DNA from: CAYQEC01 sp964416425
GTDB lineage: Bacteria; Actinomycetota; Acidimicrobiia; Spongiisociales; UBA5794
Direction: 5' to 3'
Length of the DNA: 64,000 bases
NCBI GenBank assembly: GCA_964416425.1
Contig: CAYQEC010000003.1
Coordinates: 1 to 64,000, forward strand
Both the position numbers and the translations under genes were made by a program. Below are positions 7,922 to 16,244 of the stretch, in pieces. Numbering within the stretch: position 1 is the stretch's first letter; every line of letters starts with the position of its first letter. Below the pieces are notes generated by a model. That model worked only from the letters and a program-made list of their open reading frames with translations, was not told the DNA's origin and did no database searches.

Positions 7922-8517
7922 CGGCGAGCCAGTTCGTCGAGGTGGTCGACGAGGAAGCGCTGCAGCGGCGGGTCGGCGGACTCGCCGACGAAGTCGGCGG
8001 CGACTACGCCGGGCGCGAGCCGGTGCTCGTCGGTGTGCTCGGGGGATGTGTCCCGTTCCTGGCCGACCTGGTACGCCACCTCGACCTCCCGCTCGAGATC
8101 GACTTCCTGGCCCTCACCCGCTTCGGGACCGAAGGCCGGGTCGGCATCGCCATGGACACCGAGATCTCCCTCCAGGGCCGCGACGTCATCCTGGTCGAGG
8201 ACATCGTCGACACCGGCCTGACCCTGGCGACGCTGCGGCGGGTGATGGAGATCCGCGGGGTGGCCAGCCTCAGCACCGTCGCCCTGCTCGACAAGGTGAC
8301 GCGGCGCATCGTCGACGTCCCGTTGGAATACCGCGGCTTCGAGGTCGGCGACGAGTACCTGCTCGGGTACGGCCTCGACTGGACCGGCCGCTACCGCAAC
8401 GTGCGCTCGCTGTGGGCCGTGATGGACCTGGGGAGCTTCGCCGACGCCCCGGAATCCTTCGCCGCGGTCGGTTTCGGCACCGGAAATGGGGCCGAGACCG
8501 GAGCCGGAGGCCGGTGA
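7918..8517 (+). CDS. hpt: Hypoxanthine (guanine) phosphoribosyltransferase
   Basis: 199 residues from a GTG that overlaps the dac stop by 4 bp. The PRPP-binding loop VILVEDIVDTGLTL is intact (residues ~88-101). LVGVLGGCVPFLADLVRHL matches the N-terminal core, and KVTRRIVDVPLEYRGFEVG covers the purine-contact region. It converts hypoxanthine or guanine plus PRPP to the nucleotide in purine salvage, which fits the adenosine deaminase 5 kb away. The C-terminal ~20 residues are a Gly/Ala-rich extension. Confidence 0.92.
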   Translation: MTASQFVEVVDEEALQRRVGGLADEVGGDYAGREPVLVGVLGGCVPFLADLVRHLDLPLEIDFLALTRFGTEGRVGIAMDTEISLQGRDVILVEDIVDTGLTLATLRRVMEIRGVASLSTVALLDKVTRRIVDVPLEYRGFEVGDEYLLGYGLDWTGRYRNVRSLWAVMDLGSFADAPESFAAVGFGTGNGAETGAGGR

Positions 8518-8523
8518 TAGGCT
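8518..8523 (+). promoter_or_regulatory. TAGGCT -10 box for a leaderless transcript
   Basis: TAGGCT followed by exactly six bases and then the ATG at 8530. It overlaps the end of the hpt coding region, and no Shine-Dalgarno sequence lies between. The geometry fits transcription starting at the A of the start codon. Confidence 0.55.
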
Positions 8524-8529
8524 GAACTC

Positions 8530-9024
8530 ATGGACCAAGTGCCCATGGAACTGATCGGCGTGCGGATCGAGCTCCCGACCAACATCCCGATCCTGCTGCT
8601 CCGGGAGACGGGCGGCAACCGGTACCTCCCGATCTGGATCGGGACCGCCGAAGCCACCGCCATCGCCCTCGCCCTCGAAGGGGTCGAGCCACAGCGGCCC
8701 ATGACCCACGACCTCCTGAAGACCGTGGCCGAGTCGCTCGGGGCCGCCGTGAGCCGGGTCGAGGTCACCGCCCTCACCGAGGGCACTTTCTACGCCGACC
8801 TGGTGCTGACCCGCGACGGGTCAGAAGTCCGGGTGTCCTCCCGCCCCTCCGACGCCATCGCCCTGGCCGCCCGCACCGAGGCGCCGCTCTTCGCCGACCG
8901 GGGCGTGCTCGACGAGGCCGGGGTCGTCATCCAGGAGGAAGGGGAGGAGGAGCAGGAGATCGAGCGCTTCCGCGAGTTCCTCGACGAGGTCCGTCCCGAG
9001 GACTTCGGCTCCGAATCCTCCTGA
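8530..9024 (+). CDS. Bifunctional nuclease family (DUF151) protein
   Basis: 164 residues. The family core MELIGVRIELPTN, LPIWIGTAEATAIALAL and RPMTHDLLKTV is followed by SSRPSDAIALAARTEAPLF. The C-terminal ~35 residues are strongly acidic (EEGEEEQEIERFREFLDE), a UVR-like coiled tail. It is the Rv1829 position in the mycobacterial garA cluster. Plant relatives cleave RNA and DNA; bacterial function is not settled. Confidence 0.88.
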   Translation: MDQVPMELIGVRIELPTNIPILLLRETGGNRYLPIWIGTAEATAIALALEGVEPQRPMTHDLLKTVAESLGAAVSRVEVTALTEGTFYADLVLTRDGSEVRVSSRPSDAIALAARTEAPLFADRGVLDEAGVVIQEEGEEEQEIERFREFLDEVRPEDFGSESS

Positions 9025-9038
9025 CCGATCGCTGTCGC

Positions 9039-9125
9039 TTATCCACAGGGTTGTTGACAACTCTGCCTCGTTCTCGGTAACTTCACGCCCGTAGTTCGGC
9101 GGGCGGAATTACGTCGGTGTAAGCT
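9039..9125 (+). promoter_or_regulatory. Promoter region of the second MerR gene, with a consensus DnaA-box sequence
   Basis: TTATCCACA at 9039-9047 matches the DnaA-box consensus, and TTGACA (9054-9059) follows. A TAAGCT at 9120-9125 is a good -10 candidate, with AAAGGAGG as the ribosome site ahead of the GTG at 9149. The TTGACA is too far from TAAGCT to pair with it. Only one DnaA box is seen, so this is not an origin. Confidence 0.4.
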
Positions 9126-9148
9126 AAAGAACGCAAAGGAGGCTCGCC

Positions 9149-9643
9149 GTGGCCCAGCAGGGAGCAATCGACCAGGCGGAGGGGTATCGCGCCCCCCAGG
9201 TGTGCAACCTGGTCGGGATCAGCTATCGCCAGCTCGACTACTGGGCCCGCACCGGGCTGATCCAGCCGTCGATCCAGACGGCGCGCGGCTCCGGGAGCCA
9301 GCGTAAATACGCCTTCGGCGACATCGTGCAGCTCAAGGTGGTCAAACGCCTGCTGGATGCCGGCATGAGCCTGAACAGAATCCGGACCGCGATGGACATC
9401 CTGCGGGATCAACTGCAGAGCAACAACCCGCTCACCGACGTGACGCTGTTGTCGGACGGGTCCACCATCTACGCGGCGCACAGCGCCTCCGAGGTGGTCG
9501 ACGTCTTCCAGCGGGGCCAGGGGGTCTTCGGGATCGCGGTGGGACCGGTACAGGAGGAGCTCGAGGGTGAGATCCTCGCCCTCTTCCCTCAGCCGGCGCC
9601 CGCCGTGGGGAGCACGACGGCATCGGAGGCGCGAGCCAACTGA
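9149..9643 (+). CDS. MerR family transcriptional regulator (Rv1830 type)
   Basis: 164 residues from a GTG with AAAGGAGG upstream. The winged helix reads YRAPQVCNLVGISYRQLDYW, then ARTGLIQPS and KYAFGDIVQLKVVKRLLDAG. The C-terminal part (STIYAAHSASEVVDVFQRGQ) is shared with the Rv1830 group, the last member of the mycobacterial garA cluster and implicated there in growth and cell-division control. It overlaps the next gene by 4 bp. Confidence 0.85.
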   Translation: MAQQGAIDQAEGYRAPQVCNLVGISYRQLDYWARTGLIQPSIQTARGSGSQRKYAFGDIVQLKVVKRLLDAGMSLNRIRTAMDILRDQLQSNNPLTDVTLLSDGSTIYAAHSASEVVDVFQRGQGVFGIAVGPVQEELEGEILALFPQPAPAVGSTTASEARAN

Positions 9644-10095
9644 CCACCTCCAGCGACTTCGGGCCACAACCTGCCGACCTCGTCGATTTCGCCCACGAGA
9701 GCGAGCGGCAGTTCGCGCGGCTCCTCGACTTCTACGACATCCCCTGGGAGTTCGAGCCCCGCGAGTTCGCCATCGAATTCGAACCTGACGGCACGCCGAC
9801 GAAGTTCTTCCGGCCCGACTTCTACCTCCCCGACGACGACATCTTCATCGAGATCACCACGATGAACCAGCGGCTCGTCACCAAGAAGAACCGCAAGGTG
9901 CGGCAGCTGCGGGCGCTCTACCCGGAGATCCGCTGCAAGATTTTCTACCAGCGCGACTACCTGCACCTGCTCATCAAGTACGGCCTCGCCGAGCCCGAGG
10001 ACCAGGAGTTGCCGGCGGCGCCGAGCCGGGTCCCTGGACCGCCCCGGGTCGTCGATCTCGGTGAGGACCCCGACGGCGAGGTGGCGGTAGGCTGA
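9640..10095 (+). CDS. Hypothetical protein with restriction-endonuclease-like motif, CTG start
   Basis: 151 residues if translation begins at the CTG at 9640, which overlaps the merR stop as CTGA, with GGAGG ten bases upstream. No ATG, GTG or TTG exists in frame between the stop at 9568 and an ATG at 9862, yet the protein pattern is clearly continuous from 9640. RPDFYLPDDDIFIEITTMNQ looks like the PD-(D/E)xK nuclease core (D, then E-x-T in place of E-x-K), followed by a basic helix and CKIFYQRDY. The nuclease fold is inferred from the motif only. Confidence 0.65.
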   Translation: MTTSSDFGPQPADLVDFAHESERQFARLLDFYDIPWEFEPREFAIEFEPDGTPTKFFRPDFYLPDDDIFIEITTMNQRLVTKKNRKVRQLRALYPEIRCKIFYQRDYLHLLIKYGLAEPEDQELPAAPSRVPGPPRVVDLGEDPDGEVAVG

Positions 10096-10127
10096 GCGGA
10101 GGGTCACCCGAGCCGGGCCCGCCCACC

Positions 10128-11171
10128 ATGGCACAGACTCCACTGCGTCCCCTCCACGAGCGCCTCGGAGCGCGCTTCACCCGTTTCGGGGACTGGGAGA
10201 TGCCCCTCCAGTACGGCGGCGTCATCGCCGAGCACGAGGCGGTGCGGCAGTCGGTAGGGGTTTTCGACGTCAGCCATCTGGGCCGTTTTGCTCTCTCCGG
10301 GGGCGGCGCCCTCGACCTGCTCCGCAGCCGGTTCTGCAACGACATCGGCAAGCTGGCGCCGGGTCGGGCCCAGTACACCATGCTGCTCAACGAGGCCGGC
10401 GGGGTGGAAGACGACCTCATCGTGTGGTGGCTCGACGAGGCGTCATTCTGGGTGCTGCCCAACGGCGCCAACTACGAGAAGGTCATGGACGCGGTGCGGG
10501 CCGCCGCCGACCCGGACGTGGTCGTCGAGCCGCAGCGGTCCGCCACGGTGATGCTGGCGGTGCAGGGACCGGAGGCGCCCCGGTTGCTGGAGGAGGTGCT
10601 CGGGGCGGCGCCGGGACGGTTCCGGCTCGGCGCCGGCAGGTTCGACGGCGAGCCGTTCCTGGCGGCCGGGACCGGCTACACCGGCGAGTCCGGTGCCGAG
10701 GTGTGCCTGGCGCCGGGCCCGGCCGCGACGCTCTTCGAGGCGCTGCTGGCGGCGGGGGCCACCCCCTGCGGGCTCGGGGCCCGCGACACGCTGCGGCTCG
10801 AGATGGGCTACCCGCTGTGGGGCCAGGACCTCGACCCGAGCGGGACCCCGCTGGAGGCGGGGTTAGCATGGGTTGTCTCCTGGGACCACGACTTCGTCGG
10901 CAAGCCGGCCCTGGATGCCCAGCGGGACGGGGTGCTGCCACGCCGTCTCGTCGGGTTCCGCACCCGGGACCGGCGGGTTCCCCGGCACGGCTACCGCCTG
11001 CGGGCGGGTGGCAGCGCCGGAACCGTGACATCGGGCAACTTCAGCCCGGGGCTGGGGTGTGGCATCGGCCTCGGATACCTGAGCCCCCCGCCGGAGCCGG
11101 AAGCGCCGGTCGAGATGGAGGCACGCGGACGGTGGTACGACGTCGAGCCGGCGGAGCCGCCGTTCATCTGA
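10128..11171 (+). CDS. gcvT: Aminomethyltransferase, glycine cleavage system T protein
   Basis: 347 residues. Family landmarks are LHERLGARFTRFGDWEMPLQ, HEAVRQSVGVFDVSHLGRF, VQGPEAPRLLEEV, GYTGESGAEV, LGARDTLRLEMGYPLWGQDL and the C-terminal TSGNFSPGLGCGIGLGYL. It transfers the methylene carbon from H-protein-bound aminomethyl to tetrahydrofolate. It is slightly short at the C-terminus against typical 360-370-residue enzymes. A TAGGCT at 10088-10093 inside the upstream gene may be its promoter -10. Confidence 0.9.
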   Translation: MAQTPLRPLHERLGARFTRFGDWEMPLQYGGVIAEHEAVRQSVGVFDVSHLGRFALSGGGALDLLRSRFCNDIGKLAPGRAQYTMLLNEAGGVEDDLIVWWLDEASFWVLPNGANYEKVMDAVRAAADPDVVVEPQRSATVMLAVQGPEAPRLLEEVLGAAPGRFRLGAGRFDGEPFLAAGTGYTGESGAEVCLAPGPAATLFEALLAAGATPCGLGARDTLRLEMGYPLWGQDLDPSGTPLEAGLAWVVSWDHDFVGKPALDAQRDGVLPRRLVGFRTRDRRVPRHGYRLRAGGSAGTVTSGNFSPGLGCGIGLGYLSPPPEPEAPVEMEARGRWYDVEPAEPPFI

Positions 11172-11189
11172 CCGAAGGAAGGACGACAG

Positions 11190-11933
11190 ATGAACACCGT
11201 GCTCGGTATCGACATCGGCGGCTCGGGCATCAAGGGAGCCCCGGTCGACGTCACCACCGGCGAGCTGCTGGCGAAGCGGAACCGGATCGAGACGCCACAA
11301 CCGCCGATGCCGGACACCATGATCGAAGTGGTGGCGGAGCTGGTCGACTACTTCGAATGGGAGGGGCCGGTCGGTTGCACCCTGCCGTCGGTGGTCGAGA
11401 ACGGCGTGGTGAAATCCGCCGCCAACATCGACGACAGCTGGATCGGGGCCAAGGGCGAGAAGCTGATCCGGAAGCGGATCAAGCGTGACGTCGTGCTCAT
11501 CAACGACGCCGACGCCGCCGGGTTGGCGGAGATGCGGCTCGGAGCCGGCCGCGACGCCAAGGGGGTCGTGCTCCTCCTCACCTTCGGGACCGGGATCGGC
11601 AGTGCCCTCTTCGACGAAGGCCGGCTGGTTCCCAACACCGAGTTCGGTCACCTCGAGTTCCGCGGCATGGACGCCGAGGACTACGCCGCGGCCTGCCTCG
11701 TGGAGCGGGACGCCATGCGCCTCGACTGGTGGGCGAGCCGGGTGGCCGAGTACCTGCGCTACCTGGAGCGGGTCCTCTCCCCGAAGCTGTTCATCGTCGG
11801 CGGGGGGATCAGCAAACGATTCGACGATTTCTCGTCGTTCCTCGAGACGAACGCCCCGGTGGTCCCCGCCGCCCACCGCAACAACGCCGGCATCATCGGC
11901 GCCGCGGTCGCCGCCGCCGAGGCACTGGCATGA
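11190..11933 (+). CDS. ppgK: Polyphosphate glucokinase (ROK family)
   Basis: 247 residues. The phosphate-binding loop is GIDIGGSGIKG (residues 6-16), the catalytic base region is INDADAAGLAE, and LTFGTGIGSALF plus EFGHLEFRG are the signature of the polyphosphate/ATP glucokinases of actinobacteria rather than ordinary ROK kinases. The second motif, IVGGGISKRF, completes the fold. It phosphorylates glucose using inorganic polyphosphate. Nineteen bases separate it from gcvT, with AAGGAAGGA as the ribosome site. Confidence 0.92.
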   Translation: MNTVLGIDIGGSGIKGAPVDVTTGELLAKRNRIETPQPPMPDTMIEVVAELVDYFEWEGPVGCTLPSVVENGVVKSAANIDDSWIGAKGEKLIRKRIKRDVVLINDADAAGLAEMRLGAGRDAKGVVLLLTFGTGIGSALFDEGRLVPNTEFGHLEFRGMDAEDYAAACLVERDAMRLDWWASRVAEYLRYLERVLSPKLFIVGGGISKRFDDFSSFLETNAPVVPAAHRNNAGIIGAAVAAAEALA

Positions 11934-11943
11934 GGGCGCTCCC

Positions 11944-12756
11944 GTGAGCGTCACCGGCACCGTCACCGCCGCTGACGGGTTGGTGCTCCTCACCCGCCAC
12001 TGGCCGGCGGACCAGGCGCGGGCGACCGTGCTGCTGGTACACGGGCTCGCCGAGCACTCCGGCCGGTACGAGCACGTCGGCGGGTACCTGGCGGCGCGGG
12101 GTTTCGACACCCACGCCTTCGACCTGCGGGGACACGGCCGCTCCGGCGGACGCCGGCTCGACGCCGAACGGTTCGAGGACTTCCTCGACGACCTCGAGCT
12201 CGTCCTCGCTGCGACCCGGGTGACCGGACGGCCGCTGGTGCTCTACGGGCACTCGCTCGGCGGGTTGCTGGCGGCCGCCTACGCCGAGTCGGACCGGCCC
12301 CAGCCCGACCTGCTGGTGCTCTCGGCGCCGGCTCTCGACGCCAACCTGTCGGGGTTCCTGGAGCTGGTGTTGCAGGTCCTGGGACGGGTCACCCCCCGGG
12401 TTCGGGTCGGGTCGCCGGTGGCGGGGGAGCAGCTCTCCCGCGACCCCGAGGTGGGCCGGCGCTACTTCGCCGATCCGCTGGTGGCGAAGAAAGGCACGGC
12501 CCGGTTCGGTCTCGTCTTCCTCCGTGCCATGAAGGCCACCGCGGCGTCCACCGTCGCCATCCGGGTCCCCACCCTCGTCATCCACGGCGAGGAGGACCCG
12601 CTGGTCCCGGCCACCGTGTCGGCGCCGCTCGCCGACCTACCGGGCGTCGAGCGGGTCGTGTTCCCGCGGCTACGGCACGAGACCCACAACGAGCCGGAAT
12701 GGACCGAGGTCCTCGACCGGGTGGTGGGGTGGATCAACGGCCGGCTCGCCGGATGA
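11944..12756 (+). CDS. Alpha/beta hydrolase, monoacylglycerol lipase-like
   Basis: 270 residues from a GTG ten bases after ppgK. The nucleophile elbow GHSLGG (Ser near residue 102), acid motif HGEEDPLVP and terminal RHETHNE (catalytic His) form a full triad. The oxyanion segment HGLAEHSGRYEHVG is typical of monoglyceride lipase/lysophospholipase (PldB-type) enzymes. It is probably cytosolic, since no signal peptide is seen. The exact lipid ester is not predictable. Confidence 0.85.
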   Translation: MSVTGTVTAADGLVLLTRHWPADQARATVLLVHGLAEHSGRYEHVGGYLAARGFDTHAFDLRGHGRSGGRRLDAERFEDFLDDLELVLAATRVTGRPLVLYGHSLGGLLAAAYAESDRPQPDLLVLSAPALDANLSGFLELVLQVLGRVTPRVRVGSPVAGEQLSRDPEVGRRYFADPLVAKKGTARFGLVFLRAMKATAASTVAIRVPTLVIHGEEDPLVPATVSAPLADLPGVERVVFPRLRHETHNEPEWTEVLDRVVGWINGRLAG

Positions 12757-12774
12757 CGCCTGCGGGGTTGGCGG

Positions 12775-13842
12775 CTATGGCCCGGCGGCGGTGAGTTCCC
12801 GGTAGGCCGGCCGGATCACGTCGTCGATGAGGCGCCGCCGGGTCGGCCAATCGCCGAAACCGGCCTCGACGGCCCGCACCGTGACGGCTTCGAGGGCGGC
12901 GGGGTCGAAACCGTGGTGGTCGACCGCGTGGGCGAACTCGTCGGTGAGCGACACCGCGCTCATGAGACGGTTGTCGGTGTTGAGGGTGACGGCGAAGCCG
13001 GCCCGGTACAGCGCTCCGAGAGGATGGTGGGCGTGGTCCGGCGCCACTCCGGTGTGCACGTTGGAGGTCGGGCACAGCTCGAGCGGGATGCGGTGGTCGC
13101 GCACCACCCGGGCCACCCCGCCGAGAGCGACGACCTCGCCGTCGACCAACGTCGTGTCCTCGATCACCCGCACCCCGTGCCCGAGGCGCTGGGCACCGCA
13201 CCGGGCCCGAGCCCGCCAGATGCTCTCCGGCCCGTCCGCCTCGCCGGCGTGGAGGGTGAGGCCGAGCCCGTTCTCCCGGGCGAACCGGCAGGCCACCAGA
13301 TGGTCGTCGGCCGGATGGCCGAGTTCGGGGCCGGCCAGGTCGAATCCGACCACGCCGTCGCCGGCGAACCGGGCCCCGAGGCGGGCGACCTGCTCGGAAT
13401 CGGCGAGATGGCGGAGGGCGCAGAGCAGGGTGGCGGTGACGATGCCGGTCTCGTGCCGGGCCCGGGCCAGGCCCGCCTCGACTGCGGCGACGACGTCTTC
13501 AGGGGTGAGGCCCCGGTCGAGGTGGAGGGTGGGGGCGAAGCGCACCTCGGCGTAGACGACGCCGTCGGCAGCCAGGTCCACCGCCGCCTCGTAGGCGACC
13601 CGCTCCAAGGCGGCCTCGGTCTGCATCACGGCGACGGTGTGGCGGAAGGCCTCCAGGTAGCCGGCGAGCGATCCCGACTCACCCTGGTCGAACCAGGCCG
13701 CCAGGGCGGCGGGCTCCGCCGCCGGGAGGTCGGGGTAGCCGATGTCGTCCGCCAGCTCCAACACCGTCTCAACCCGGAGGCCCCCGTCGAGATGGTCGTG
13801 GAGCAGCGCCTTGGGGAGCCGCTGCAGGGTCGTCCGATCCAT
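12775..13842 (-). CDS. add: Adenosine deaminase
   Basis: 355 residues. Zinc and catalytic residues are all present: HDHLDGG at 15-21, LTLHAGEADG (His and catalytic Glu), LGHGVR, PTSNVHTG and NTDNRLMS (catalytic Asp). It deaminates adenosine to inosine in purine salvage, complementing hpt. The gene is convergent with the lipase and divergent from the AI-2E permease. A TAGGCT on the minus strand lies exactly six bases before the ATG. Confidence 0.93.
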   Translation of the reverse strand: MDRTTLQRLPKALLHDHLDGGLRVETVLELADDIGYPDLPAAEPAALAAWFDQGESGSLAGYLEAFRHTVAVMQTEAALERVAYEAAVDLAADGVVYAEVRFAPTLHLDRGLTPEDVVAAVEAGLARARHETGIVTATLLCALRHLADSEQVARLGARFAGDGVVGFDLAGPELGHPADDHLVACRFARENGLGLTLHAGEADGPESIWRARARCGAQRLGHGVRVIEDTTLVDGEVVALGGVARVVRDHRIPLELCPTSNVHTGVAPDHAHHPLGALYRAGFAVTLNTDNRLMSAVSLTDEFAHAVDHHGFDPAALEAVTVRAVEAGFGDWPTRRRLIDDVIRPAYRELTAAGP

Positions 13843-13848
13843 GGGGCG

Positions 13849-13891
13849 AGCCTACCCGACACTGGAGGCGGCGCGGTGGGGTCGCTAGCCT
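13849..13891. promoter_or_regulatory. Compact divergent promoter pair between add and the AI-2E permease gene
   Basis: In the 57-bp gap, TAGGCT on the minus strand (13854-13849) is six bases from the add ATG, and TAGCCT on the plus strand (13886-13891) is eight bases from the permease ATG. The two -10 boxes are only 31 bp apart, so the polymerase footprints must overlap. Both transcripts would have little or no leader. Confidence 0.55.
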
Positions 13892-13899
13892 CACCAACC

Positions 13900-15105
13900 A
13901 TGAGCGAGAGACGGGACCCGCCGGAGGCGGGCGCTGTGCCGGAGAACCGCGCCACCCGCTTCTCACTCTTCGCCTCGGTGGAGGGGATGCCGCCCTGGGT
14001 GCCGCACCTGCTCCGCCAGATCGTCGGGTTGGTGATCCTGCTGTGGCTCATCCTGACCCTGGGACGCCGCCTCCAGGGCTTCATCATCCTGCTGCTGATC
14101 TCGCTCTTCCTGGCGATCGCGCTCGAGCCGGCCGTCGCCTACCTCACCCGCCGTGGCTGGAAGCCGGGGCTCGCCACCGGTGCCATCTTCCTGGTGGTGT
14201 TCCTGGTGGGGGTGCTGCTGGTGGGGCTCATGATCCCGCTCATCATCGACGAGACGACCAAGCTCATCGACCGCATGCCCGACTACGTCGATCGTCTTAC
14301 CAAGTTCGCCGCCCGCTACAACGTCGACATCTCCGGCAAGGGCTTCAACGACGCCCTCTCCTCGGTCGACACCTCGCTGCAGAGCATCGCCCGTAACGTG
14401 GCCGGCAGCGTCTTCGGGGTCGGGAGCCGCCTCATCGCGACCATCTTCCAGGGGCTCACCATCGCCCTCTTCACGTTCTACCTCACGGCGGAAGCGCCAA
14501 AATGGCGGCGGGCGGTGCTTTCGGTGCTGTCGCCCGACAAGCAGATCGAGGTGCTGCGGGTCATCGAGATCGCCATCGAGAAGACCGGCGGCTACTTCTA
14601 CTCCCGGGCCCTGCTGGCGGCGGTGGCGGGCTCCGTCACCTGGGTGGCCCTCTCCCTCATCGGGGTTCCCTTCGCCCTCCCGCTCGGGCTCTGGCTCGGG
14701 ATCCTGTCGCAGTTCGTCCCGGTGATCGGCACCTACATCGGGGGCTTGTTGCCGTTGCTCATCGCCCTGCTGGAGAGCCCGGCGAAGGCGCTGTGGGTGC
14801 TGGGGTTCATCGTCGTGTACCAGCAGATCGAGAACTACCTCATCAGCCCCCGCATCACCGGCCGCACCATGTCGCTGCATCCCGCGGTCGCCTTCGGGTC
14901 GGCGATCGTCGGGGGAACCCTGATGGGGGCGGTCGGTGCCGTGATGGCGCTGCCGGTGGCCGCCACCGTGCAGGCCTTCGTGTCGACCTACCTGCACCGT
15001 CACGAGCTGGTGGAGTCGGAGCTGCTCGCCGACAAGCAGTCACAGCGGGAGCGGGACCACGATGCCGGGGCGGGGACGGCGGAGCCCTCCCGGGGCGCGC
15101 CGTGA
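13900..15105 (+). CDS. AI-2E family transporter (PerM-like permease)
   Basis: 401 residues with about eight predicted membrane helices. The first hydrophobic block is at residues 35-75. Signature segments include LGIWLG-like LGLWLGILSQFVPVIGTYIG, VYQQIENYLISPRITGR and LHPAVAFGSAIVGGTL, all hallmarks of the AI-2E exporter/PerM family. The C-terminal ~30 residues are charged and cytosolic. Family members export small molecules or act as Na+/H+ antiporters; the substrate here is unknown. The stop overlaps the OsmC gene. Confidence 0.87.
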   Translation: MSERRDPPEAGAVPENRATRFSLFASVEGMPPWVPHLLRQIVGLVILLWLILTLGRRLQGFIILLLISLFLAIALEPAVAYLTRRGWKPGLATGAIFLVVFLVGVLLVGLMIPLIIDETTKLIDRMPDYVDRLTKFAARYNVDISGKGFNDALSSVDTSLQSIARNVAGSVFGVGSRLIATIFQGLTIALFTFYLTAEAPKWRRAVLSVLSPDKQIEVLRVIEIAIEKTGGYFYSRALLAAVAGSVTWVALSLIGVPFALPLGLWLGILSQFVPVIGTYIGGLLPLLIALLESPAKALWVLGFIVVYQQIENYLISPRITGRTMSLHPAVAFGSAIVGGTLMGAVGAVMALPVAATVQAFVSTYLHRHELVESELLADKQSQRERDHDAGAGTAEPSRGAP

Positions 15106-15659
15106 AACGCCGGGATGGGGAAGGCGACGGCGTGGAGGAGCCGCCGGGGTGGGGGAGGCGACGGGGTGACAAGGCCGCCGGCCGGCGCCACCACTACCAG
15201 GTGACGGTCGAGTGGACCGGCAACGACGGATCGGGCACGGCCTCCTACCGCTCCTACGGGCGCGACCACCTGGTCCGGGCCGACGGCAAGCCCGACCTTC
15301 CGGGATCGGCCGAACCGGTCTTCCGGGGGGACCCGTCCCGGTACAACCCCGAGGAGCTCCTGGTGGCGTCAATCTCGCAGTGCCACATGCTGTGGTACCT
15401 GCACCTGTGCGCCGACGCCGGCCTCGTGGTCGAGGCGTACCTCGATGCGGCCACCGGTGCGATGGAGGAGCTACCGGACGGGGGTGGAGCCTTCACCGAG
15501 GTCGTGCTGCGGCCTCGAGTCGTCATCAGGGACGAGTCCAAGACCGAGCAGGCGCTGGAGCTGCATCAGGAGGCGCGGCGCAGGTGCTTCGTGGCCGCCT
15601 CGGTGGCGTTCCCGGTGCGGTGCGAGCCGGTGATCGAGTCGCGGAGGGACGATGGGTGA
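15102..15659 (+). CDS. OsmC family protein
   Basis: 185 residues from a GTG overlapping the permease stop (GTGA). The two reactive cysteines of the family appear in ISQCHMLWYLHLC (residues ~90-102) and ARRRCFVAASVAFPV. The N-terminal ~35 residues are a basic, Gly/Arg-rich extension not typical of OsmC. Family members reduce organic hydroperoxides. The last codons overlap yqgE by 8 bp. Confidence 0.82.
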   Translation: MKRRDGEGDGVEEPPGWGRRRGDKAAGRRHHYQVTVEWTGNDGSGTASYRSYGRDHLVRADGKPDLPGSAEPVFRGDPSRYNPEELLVASISQCHMLWYLHLCADAGLVVEAYLDAATGAMEELPDGGGAFTEVVLRPRVVIRDESKTEQALELHQEARRRCFVAASVAFPVRCEPVIESRRDDG

Positions 15660-16209
15660 CGAGGCTCCCTCGCTTGCCGGGAACCTGCTGGTTGCCACTC
15701 CCGGGCTGCTCGACGCCAACTTCGTGCGCACCGTGGTGCTGCTGCTCGAGCACGGTTCCGAAGGCAGCGTCGGGGTCGTGCTCAACCGCCCCACCGAGGA
15801 GCGGATCGGCGACCACCTCCCGGAGTGGGAGCCGCACGTCGCCGCCCCGCCGGTGGTTTTCGTGGGCGGGCCGGTCATGAACGAGATGGCGGTCGGGGTG
15901 GGGGAGCGGGGCCCGGGACTGGACGAGGCATGGGAGCCGGTGGTCGGCTCGGTGGGCGCCGTCGACCTGGCGGCCGGGCCCGAGGCCGCGACCGAGCTGG
16001 GGAGGGTCCGGGTCTTCTCCGGGTACGCCGGATGGGACGGCAACCAGCTCGAACTGGAGCTGGCGCTCGCCTCCTGGTTCGTGGTCCCCGCCGAGGTGTC
16101 GGACGTGTTCACGGCGGCGCCCGAGCAGCTGTGGCGGGAGGTGTTGGCACGGCAACCGGGACGGCTCGCCCTCTTTGCCAACTTCCCCGACGACCTGCGG
16201 TCCAATTGA
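15652..16209 (+). CDS. YqgE/AlgH family protein (UPF0301)
   Basis: 185 residues. The N-terminus LAGNLLVATPGLLDANFVRT, then VVLNRPT, VFVGGPV and FSGYAGWDGNQLELEL, are the diagnostic UPF0301 blocks in the right order. Function is unproven; it has been linked to regulation and to nucleic acid or nucleotide metabolism. It follows the OsmC gene with an 8-bp overlap, suggesting an operon from 13900 to 16209. Confidence 0.9.
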   Translation: MGDEAPSLAGNLLVATPGLLDANFVRTVVLLLEHGSEGSVGVVLNRPTEERIGDHLPEWEPHVAAPPVVFVGGPVMNEMAVGVGERGPGLDEAWEPVVGSVGAVDLAAGPEAATELGRVRVFSGYAGWDGNQLELELALASWFVVPAEVSDVFTAAPEQLWREVLARQPGRLALFANFPDDLRSN

Positions 16210-16232
16210 CCGGGTCCGATGCGGGTCGCCGG

Positions 16233-16238
16233 TAGGCT
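16233..16238 (+). promoter_or_regulatory. TAGGCT -10 box for leaderless rnhB
   Basis: TAGGCT is followed by six bases and the GTG start at 16245. There is no Shine-Dalgarno sequence in the interval. Confidence 0.55.
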
Positions 16239-16244
16239 CGGCGG

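Noticed and set aside
9039..9047. Consensus DnaA box as evidence of a replication origin
   Set aside because: Only one copy was found, with no AT-rich region or dnaA/dnaN neighbours. A regulatory site is possible but unproven.
12913..15105. Upstream extension of the AI-2E permease to 730 residues
   Set aside because: The extra ~329 residues are antisense to adenosine deaminase and have no family pattern; the ATG at 13900 with the -10 box explains the start.
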